Below, in pieces: positions 1 to 4,935 of a stretch of 7,627 bases of DNA. A program made the position numbers and the translations under genes. The notes below the pieces were generated by a model. It was given only the letters and a program-made list of their open reading frames with translations. It was not told the origin of the DNA and did no database searches. The stretch comes from an uncultured Anaerolineae bacterium (GTDB taxonomy: Bacteria; Chloroflexota; Anaerolineae; Anaerolineales; UBA11858): assembly GCA_937893815.1 (NCBI GenBank), contig CALCSH010000074.1, positions 1 through 7,627 of the forward strand. Direction: 5' to 3'. Each line of letters begins with the position of its first letter. Position 1 is the first letter of the stretch.

Positions 1-1020
1 CCCCAGACCCAAACCGAGAGCATCACCATTTCGGTGGCTGCCCACCCCACCATTCAGGCTGTGGATCTCTCCGGGAGTGTACCTGCACGTTGGCAGTCGA
101 TCATCATTGAGGGTCGCAGCAGCATCCCGACCAGCGGCAGCATTCCACTGCCGGATAAAATCGCCAGCGGGGATGCGTTATTTGTCAACCTGACCGAGCG
201 GTCGATTCCCATCAGCGCTGGGCTAACGGTGAGCACGCTGGATACTCCGCCGATTCGTTTCACCACCACCACATCTGCCACGATTCCCCCCGGTGAAGAA
301 GGCGCGATTGTACCGATCGAGGCCGTCGATCCTGGCGCTGAAAGCAATGTGCCTGCCGAGAGTATTATCGCGATTGAAGGCCCCTTGGGGTTGGATCTCA
401 CAGTCCATAACCCGCAAGCCACCCTGGGCGGTAGCGACCGCCGCGCTCCAGCCCCCACGGACGGCGATTATGCCGCGCTCTACGAACAGCTTTACCCCAC
501 GCTGGCGGCGAGCGCCATCGAGGAAATCGCCGCGCAACTTGGAAAAGATGATTTATTGATCAGCGTGGAGCCGGTGCTCAAAACAACTTTGCAGGAGAGT
601 TACAATCCCGCAGAGCCAGCGCCGACCGATCAGCTTCAACTGGTGCTGGAACTGGAATTCGATGTATTGACCGTTTCCGGCGACGATCTTTACGCTCTGG
701 GTCTCGCTGCGCTGGAAGCGAACCTGCCCGACCAATTTGCCCCTCAACTCGATACACTGCACATCCACAATTTGGCTACCCCACAGATTGATGAGGATCA
801 AAGCGCCCAATGGATGATGTCTGCCAAATGGCAAGTGCAGGCCCAACTTGACCCCGATCAGGCTATCAGCCTCACGTTAGGCCTGCCCGCTGATCAGGCG
901 CAAACAAGGCTTCGCCAGGAACTACCGCTGGCCGCGGCGACTTCGATCCGCATGAACCCGGCCTGGTGGCCGCGCTTGCCTTTTTTACCCTTCCGCATCT
1001 CCGTGGTCAGTGATCAATAA
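1..1020 (+). CDS. Baseplate J/gp47-like domain protein, C-terminal part (5' end outside window)
   Basis: The reading frame is open from base 1 (PQTQTESITISV...) to the TAA at 1018-1020. The GTG at 34 is therefore only an internal codon and the true start lies upstream. Visible are a beta-rich segment (about 60-260), then the stretch that resembles baseplate-J domains: F-TTT-ATIPPGE at about 259-297 and PGA-SNVPAESI to about 366. A GGSDRRAPAPTDGDY-like segment follows near 427-470, then an alpha/beta tail ending in a Trp-Trp-Pro, Leu-Pro-Phe-Arg motif (about 961-1000). From memory, Chloroflexota carry long proteins of this type: a cytoplasmic N-terminal domain, one membrane segment, and this extracytoplasmic part. 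Only the last part is visible here, so topology is inferred. No phage genes surround it; it sits 10 nt before ruvX and appears to share an operon with ruvX and mltG. Its function is unknown; an envelope or cell-surface role is a guess from domain type and neighbours. Confidence 0.8.
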   Translation, partial: PQTQTESITISVAAHPTIQAVDLSGSVPARWQSIIIEGRSSIPTSGSIPLPDKIASGDALFVNLTERSIPISAGLTVSTLDTPPIRFTTTTSATIPPGEEGAIVPIEAVDPGAESNVPAESIIAIEGPLGLDLTVHNPQATLGGSDRRAPAPTDGDYAALYEQLYPTLAASAIEEIAAQLGKDDLLISVEPVLKTTLQESYNPAEPAPTDQLQLVLELEFDVLTVSGDDLYALGLAALEANLPDQFAPQLDTLHIHNLATPQIDEDQSAQWMMSAKWQVQAQLDPDQAISLTLGLPADQAQTRLRQELPLAAATSIRMNPAWWPRLPFLPFRISVVSDQ

Positions 1021-1030
1021 TGGGATACAT

Positions 1031-1462
1031 ATGCGCATCCTAGCAGTTGACCCCGGCGAAAAAAATATTGGCATCGCCATCAGCGACCCCAGCGGCACAA
1101 TTGCCTCACCCCTGACAGTGATTCGGCATACCGCCCGCGCCGCGGATGCGACTGCGATTGCGCAACTTGCGACACAAAATACCGTTGCGTTAATTGTCAT
1201 GGGCCAAAGCCTGGACGATGACGCCCAACCCACTTTCGAGGGCCGCCGCGCCGCCCGGCTGGCTGGAGCAATCCATGCGCAAACGAAAATTCCGGTGGTC
1301 TTCTGGGACGAAAGCCATAGCACGAAAGCCGCACAACAGGCGCGCCTCGCGATGGGCGTCACCCGCCAAAAACGCAGGGGGCATCTCGACGATATAGCTG
1401 CCACAATCATTCTCCAAACGTATCTCGAGGCCCTCGCCGAAGACGCTCTCACACAATCATGA
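1031..1462 (+). CDS. ruvX: RuvX/YqgF-family putative Holliday junction resolvase / pre-16S rRNA nuclease
   Basis: This 143-residue protein has the RNase H-like YqgF fold; the family is usually about 135-150 residues. Motif 1 is DPGEKNIGIAISD at residues 7-19, with acidic D7. The second strand reads ALIVMG (53-58), the third VVFWDES (89-95; D93, E94), and the C-terminal helix HLDDIAATIILQTYLE (118-133) supplies D120/D121. These acidic residues match the expected metal-binding nuclease site. Family members process the 5' end of 16S rRNA and have been proposed to resolve Holliday junctions. The usual DER triad reads DES here, and the usual GLP loop reads GQS. ATG 1031 is chosen because the family begins directly with a hydrophobic strand plus DPG; the upstream GTG at 1010 would lie inside the preceding gene. 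Only a weak GGGA (1022-1025) precedes the start. The stop overlaps the mltG start (ATGA), indicating translational coupling. Confidence 0.92.
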   Translation: MRILAVDPGEKNIGIAISDPSGTIASPLTVIRHTARAADATAIAQLATQNTVALIVMGQSLDDDAQPTFEGRRAARLAGAIHAQTKIPVVFWDESHSTKAAQQARLAMGVTRQKRRGHLDDIAATIILQTYLEALAEDALTQS

Positions 1463-2553
1463 GACGTTCCCGTTCCTGCGCCCTGGTCTTAATTCCCGTG
1501 CTCGCTACCTTGGGTTTAGGGTTGATCATTTTTGCCTTCGCCCAAATCAATCTCTCTCGACAAATCATTCAAAATTTCGGGGAACCATCCCCCCAGCTCG
1601 GTGCATTCAACCGCATCACGCTTTCGTTGCGCCTGCTACACTACAACGCCGATCTGACGAACCCCCTCCATCCGCAGGCTGAACCGGTCAGCTTTCAAAT
1701 TGCCCTCGGCGAATCGCCGCTTAGCGTTGCCGAACGCTTGCAAGCCCAAGGTTTAATTCGTAGCGCCCCGGCTTTCAGTACATTTCTGATCTACAGCGGT
1801 TTGGATACACAGATCCAGGCTGGTGGCTATACGCTTAGCGCGGCGAACACAGCGCTGGAAATTGCTTACGCACTGAAAGATCCCAATCCTGGCGAAGCTA
1901 CTTTGGTGGTTTTGGAAGGCTGGCGACTGGAGGAGATTGGTGCGGCACTGCCGACCTCGGGGTTGGGCATCCCACCCGAAGAATTCATCACTGCCGCTCA
2001 GTCTGCCGCCGTTGAAGGGAAATTATTCCCTGGCGCCTACCAACTCCCCCGCGACACTACCCTAGACGATTTGATCCATATTCTTACACTGGCCTTCGAG
2101 CAAGCCATTACTGACGAAATGCGTGTTGCCTATGCGCAGCAAGCACTTGACATGCAACACGCTATTATTCTGGCCTCGATAGTCGAACGCGAAGCCGTGG
2201 TGGACGATGAAATGCCGCTCATCGCTTCAGTTTTTCTTAATCGTCTGGCAATTGGCATGAAGCTCGATGCCGATCCCACCGTGCAATACGCCGTAGGGTT
2301 TAACACAGCGCAAAATACCTGGTGGACCAATCCCATCTCACTAGATAATTTGCAATTCGATTCGCCCTATAATACCTACATCTACCCCGGCCTGCCTCCT
2401 GGTCCGATTGCCAACCCCGGCATCAATGCCCTACGCGCGGTGGCCTTCCCTGCACAAACACCATACTATTACTTCCGCGCAACTTGCGACGGTTCCGGGC
2501 GGCATCTGTTCGCCGAAACATTCGAAGAGCATGTTGATAACGCCTGCCCGTAA
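1459..2553 (+). CDS. mltG: Endolytic murein transglycosylase MltG (YceG-like)
   Basis: MltG cleaves nascent peptidoglycan strands at the outer face of the cytoplasmic membrane and is thought to set or terminate glycan chain length. The 364-residue product has a basic N-terminus (MRRSR), one hydrophobic membrane segment (about residues 8-29), a linker, a LysM-like region (about 77-150), and the YceG catalytic domain (about 150-360). Family hallmarks are LASIVERE (238-245), with E243 the likely catalytic glutamate; VFLNRLAIGMKLDADPTVQYA (258-278); SPYNTY (302-307); GLPPGPIANPG (311-321); and a final YYYFRATCDGSGRH-F segment (336-351). The length fits the family. The start ATG overlaps the ruvX stop by 4 nt and has no clear Shine-Dalgarno, so initiation probably depends on ribosomes finishing ruvX. 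The ruvX-mltG pairing, with an envelope-type protein upstream, suggests a cell-growth operon. Confidence 0.95.
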   Translation: MRRSRSCALVLIPVLATLGLGLIIFAFAQINLSRQIIQNFGEPSPQLGAFNRITLSLRLLHYNADLTNPLHPQAEPVSFQIALGESPLSVAERLQAQGLIRSAPAFSTFLIYSGLDTQIQAGGYTLSAANTALEIAYALKDPNPGEATLVVLEGWRLEEIGAALPTSGLGIPPEEFITAAQSAAVEGKLFPGAYQLPRDTTLDDLIHILTLAFEQAITDEMRVAYAQQALDMQHAIILASIVEREAVVDDEMPLIASVFLNRLAIGMKLDADPTVQYAVGFNTAQNTWWTNPISLDNLQFDSPYNTYIYPGLPPGPIANPGINALRAVAFPAQTPYYYFRATCDGSGRHLFAETFEEHVDNACP

Positions 2554-2572
2554 TCCCAAACCATCTGTTCCC

Positions 2573-3394
2573 ATGAAATTTGCCATCAATTACTCCCCCC
2601 AGGCTGCGGCGCTGATTGCCGAAGGCCGCATCGAGATCGATTACTTCAAAACGCCGCCCTGGCCAGATATGATTGCAAAAGCCAAAATGCACCGCCCGGT
2701 TGCCGTGCATTTCAATTTGCGTGCCGGAAACGGACGTTTACATCAAGAAAATTGGGGGAATGTCCATAAGCTGCTCGATGCGAATGCGACGCGCTATGTC
2801 AATTTGCATCTGGCCGCCGACAAACGTGACGGCCTGCCCTTCGACTGTGACAATCCCACACCAGAAGATTCGGAACATATCATCGCTAACCTAAATGCTG
2901 ATATCGAAACTGCGGTGCGGCAGTTCGGCTCGGAACGTGTGATCGTTGAAAATGTACCCTACCGCGTTGGTGAGGGGCACGTAATCCGCACCTGTGTTTT
3001 ACCCGAACTCATTTCTGAGTTAATTGTCTCCCACAACTGCGGCTTATTACTCGATATTTCGCACGCCCGCATCAGCGCCAACACACTCGGCATGGATGCC
3101 AGGGATTATATCCGTGCCCTGGCTGTAGATCGGCTGCGCGAGCTACATTTCACCGGCCTGCACGATCTAGGCGGCGGCCATCTCATGGATCATTTACCCG
3201 TACTCGATTCGGATTGGCCCTGGCTGGAATGGGTATTGGCTGAAATCGAAACCAAAAAATGGGGAATGCCGCATATGCTGGCTTTTGAATATGGCGGCGA
3301 TGGGCATCCTTTTTTCGCAGCGAATAGTGACGAAGCAGTGATTGCTCGGGATGTGCCACGCATGTATGAATTGTGTCGAGCTGTGGAAAGTTAG
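2573..3394 (+). CDS. DUF692/MNIO-like TIM-barrel protein, probable metal-dependent enzyme
   Basis: The 273-residue product looks like a TIM barrel of the DUF692 (MbnB/TglH/ChrH, multinuclear non-heme iron oxidase) type. Candidate metal ligands fall in the expected order at strand ends: H46 (VAVHFN), H79 (VNLHL), E126-N127 (VIVENVP), D161 and H164 (LLLDISHARISANTLG), H192 and H197 (ELHFTGLH), D206-H207 (MDHLPV), E239 (AFEYGG). Known family members use two or three irons to rewrite cysteine or asparagine residues of ribosomal peptides, often with a partner protein. No partner or Cys-rich precursor peptide is visible here. The conserved D-x-x-N of many members reads D-x-x-H. Alternatives are a xylose-isomerase-like sugar isomerase or endonuclease-IV-like fold. 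ATG 2573 is chosen because MKFAINYS begins directly with the first barrel strand; an in-frame ATG at 2531 would overlap mltG and add an unstructured extension. It lies 19 nt after mltG, probably cotranscribed, with no Shine-Dalgarno. Confidence 0.72.
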   Translation: MKFAINYSPQAAALIAEGRIEIDYFKTPPWPDMIAKAKMHRPVAVHFNLRAGNGRLHQENWGNVHKLLDANATRYVNLHLAADKRDGLPFDCDNPTPEDSEHIIANLNADIETAVRQFGSERVIVENVPYRVGEGHVIRTCVLPELISELIVSHNCGLLLDISHARISANTLGMDARDYIRALAVDRLRELHFTGLHDLGGGHLMDHLPVLDSDWPWLEWVLAEIETKKWGMPHMLAFEYGGDGHPFFAANSDEAVIARDVPRMYELCRAVES

Positions 3395-3396
3395 GA

Positions 3397-3455
3397 AAGT
3401 TTGAAGGTTGGAAGGTTTGCTTTTCCTGTTCGTGAACCTATTAACCTGTAAACTT
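3397..3455 (+). repeat. Imperfect inverted repeat / RNA hairpin in the convergent intergenic region
   Basis: The arms 3397-3420 and 3432-3455 are in register over 24 positions around an 11-nt loop. Watson-Crick blocks are AAGTTT/AAACTT, GGTT/AACC and AGGTT/AACCT, plus an A-T and a terminal C-G pair. Five of the remaining positions are G-U pairs if transcribed from the plus strand, leaving only two mismatches (A-G and A-A). From the minus strand the same five positions become A-C mismatches. The left arm also contains a tandem GAAGGTTG GAAGGTTT (3403-3418). It begins right after the stop of the DUF692-like gene. No U-run follows, so it is not a textbook intrinsic terminator; it could protect or end the plus-strand mRNA, or be a degenerate copy of a dispersed repeat. 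Confidence 0.6.
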
Positions 3456-3477
3456 ACAAAAATTCACACATACGAAC

Positions 3478-4875
3478 TCATTTCAAAATATAGTACGTTC
3501 CCCGCTTAGTCCCAATTTTGAGCAGCACTCGCTTCTCAACCAAATCGGCTAAATCACGGCGCAAGGTTTCGGAAGAAACATCCGGACATAGTGTCTGATA
3601 GTCGCTATTGGTCAGACGTTTCTGAACGGCAAGGTAACCAATCGCCTGCTCCTGGCGAGGATTGAGATCATGAAGCTCGTATTGTGTCAAATCCGGGAAG
3701 CCTGTCACTGGGGTTGCGTCAGTACCGATGGCACTGAATAGCCGCACCCGGAATGCCCCACCACTTTCTTCAAATTGCGGTTCGGGTAATTGGTTCTGAC
3801 GCAGTACCCTGACGACACGATTCAGTCCATATCCCAAACGTTCCACATAGCCCCAGTCGGAGAGTACCTGTGCAATGATCGCATTACGCGAAAAACGCGC
3901 CTCCAGCAGATTTGACAGATTGACCGGTCCAGGCAACCCGCCGGGAGAATGCACTTCCAATCGGTCGGCGAAAATATGCACATGAATGCAATCGCCCTGT
4001 TGATTATAGTCGCGGTGCGCCACGGCATTGACCAATAATTCGCGCACGGCTTCCAGGGGATATTCCGGTGTTTCGGTACGCTGCAGGCCCACCAGCCGCG
4101 CCACGCTGCGTACCTGATCGCGCACGAAGTTTTCAGCGCGATTCAATTGCTGCGGTAGTGTGCCGCGAATTTCCTGCTTTTCAAACTGATCGGAAACAGC
4201 CACCCCCGAAAAACGCGCCGCCAAAATTGTGGCACTCGGAACCCATTGCTGCGAATGGCGACCGAAAAGCAACAGCGCGGCATAGGTCGGTTGCAACGCT
4301 CCATGAACAAGGCGCAAACAGCCGCGCCGCGTTAGCAAGGCCTCCAGCGACTCGTCGGGGGGCAAACCCAATTTTTCTCGATAGGCAGCCACCAACTCAA
4401 AATCCAGATCGTCGAGGGCCGCCCCCTCAGGGATTTGCGCCTCAAAGTGAATAGAGCCGCGTTCGATCATCAAAGCGCGCAAGCGCCGCGGCGTCAGCGG
4501 ATCGGTGTGTATCCCCGAGCGGGTGAGATAGCGTCCTTCGTAATGATACGCATGGGGCAACCCGGGGGGAACTGTAACCCGCAAAATCTGGTCATCGCCA
4601 GCCGCCTCCAGGCGCGGCATGGGCAGCACCAATGATGGCGAAATCAATAGTGCGGCCTGAAACACTCGATCCGTCAATTTCTGGGGGTCCCGCAGGCCGG
4701 AAGGTCGGCCGCTCTGCGAGTGAATGCCTAAGATCACGCTGCCCCCCTCGGCATTCGCCATCCCCGTCAGCACCATCGCCAGATCAGCTACGGATATATT
4801 TTCCGGAAACCAGTGTAGTTTTGGGCCTATGCCTTGCGCCAGCAGCGCTTGAATTTCAGGGGGCAAAGAATTCAT
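3478..4875 (-). CDS. AlbA_2 (Schlafen-like) / GHKL ATPase / winged-helix protein, probable transcriptional regulator
   Basis: The 465-residue protein has three parts. Residues about 16-135 form an AlbA_2/Schlafen-type domain, with ANAEGGSVILGI (40-51) and GRYLTRSGIHTDPLTPRRL (114-132). Residues about 270-365 form a GHKL-type ATPase module of the HATPase_c_4 kind: an N-box EAVRELLVNAVAHRDY (275-290, with N283), D304 and SPGGLP (310-315), and ERLGYGLNRV (345-354). Residues about 403-465 form a winged helix-turn-helix, with SSETLRRDLADLVEKRVL resembling DeoR-type readers. Family members are often labelled ATP-binding protein or RecG-like and are presumed DNA-binding regulators; ligand and targets are unknown. 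The acidic/basic E-F-K motif usual near the AlbA_2 start is not evident (LHWFPEN instead). It follows lon on the same strand but behind a terminator, with its own -10 box. No spaced Shine-Dalgarno precedes ATG 4875. Confidence 0.82.
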   Translation of the reverse strand: MNSLPPEIQALLAQGIGPKLHWFPENISVADLAMVLTGMANAEGGSVILGIHSQSGRPSGLRDPQKLTDRVFQAALLISPSLVLPMPRLEAAGDDQILRVTVPPGLPHAYHYEGRYLTRSGIHTDPLTPRRLRALMIERGSIHFEAQIPEGAALDDLDFELVAAYREKLGLPPDESLEALLTRRGCLRLVHGALQPTYAALLLFGRHSQQWVPSATILAARFSGVAVSDQFEKQEIRGTLPQQLNRAENFVRDQVRSVARLVGLQRTETPEYPLEAVRELLVNAVAHRDYNQQGDCIHVHIFADRLEVHSPGGLPGPVNLSNLLEARFSRNAIIAQVLSDWGYVERLGYGLNRVVRVLRQNQLPEPQFEESGGAFRVRLFSAIGTDATPVTGFPDLTQYELHDLNPRQEQAIGYLAVQKRLTNSDYQTLCPDVSSETLRRDLADLVEKRVLLKIGTKRGTYYILK

Positions 4876-4881
4876 ATCCCC

Positions 4882-4887
4882 ATTATA
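4882..4887 (-). promoter_or_regulatory. Candidate -10 box giving a leaderless transcript for the AlbA_2/GHKL gene
   Basis: The minus strand reads exactly TATAAT here. The position 7 nt downstream of the box is the A of the ATG at 4875, so transcription would begin at or within a base or two of the start codon. A 17-nt spacer would put the -35 at 4905-4910 (GAAATT), a poor match lying inside the terminator palindrome. A weak or activator-dependent promoter is inferred. Confidence 0.5.
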
Positions 4888-4903
4888 AAACAGACTTTAA
4901 ATA

Positions 4904-4935
4904 AAATTTCCGAGGTCATACGACCTCGGAAATTT
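4904..4935 (-). terminator. Intrinsic terminator of lon (14-bp perfect stem)
   Basis: The arms 4904-4917 and 4922-4935 are perfectly complementary over 14 bp with a 4-nt loop (4918-4921) and a GC-rich core CCGAGGTC/GACCTCGG. Read from the minus strand, the stem runs into TTTTATTT (4906-4899), giving the U-tract; the 5' arm supplies the matching A-tract. The lon TAA (4936-4934) shares two bases with the stem. Because the element also covers the likely -35 region of the next gene, it could double as an operator. Confidence 0.85.

Noticed and set aside
54..458. Open frames on the minus strand opposite the baseplate-J-like gene
   Set aside because: Shadows of the plus-strand coding frame; low-complexity products with no family resemblance.
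1..1020. Prophage or tail-like particle locus
   Set aside because: No other phage gene is present and the following genes are ruvX and mltG; domain resemblance alone does not support a phage origin.
1010..1030. GTG at 1010 as an upstream start for ruvX
   Set aside because: It would add MINNGIH before the strand that normally begins the protein and overlap the previous gene; ATG 1031 matches the family start.
2408..2572. Upstream extension of the DUF692-like gene (start at 2408 or ATG 2531)
   Set aside because: The extension reads through the conserved end of mltG in another frame and shows no domain-like sequence; MKFAINYS at 2573 is the natural barrel start. ATG 2531 cannot be fully excluded.
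3456..3477. Terminator for the AlbA_2/GHKL gene just past its stop (T5 run on the minus strand)
   Set aside because: Only a 3-bp TTC/GAA pairing precedes the T-run, too weak to call a terminator.
4068..4904. Plus-strand open frames opposite the AlbA_2/GHKL gene
   Set aside because: Arg/Pro-rich products typical of antisense frames; the minus-strand protein has clear domains throughout.
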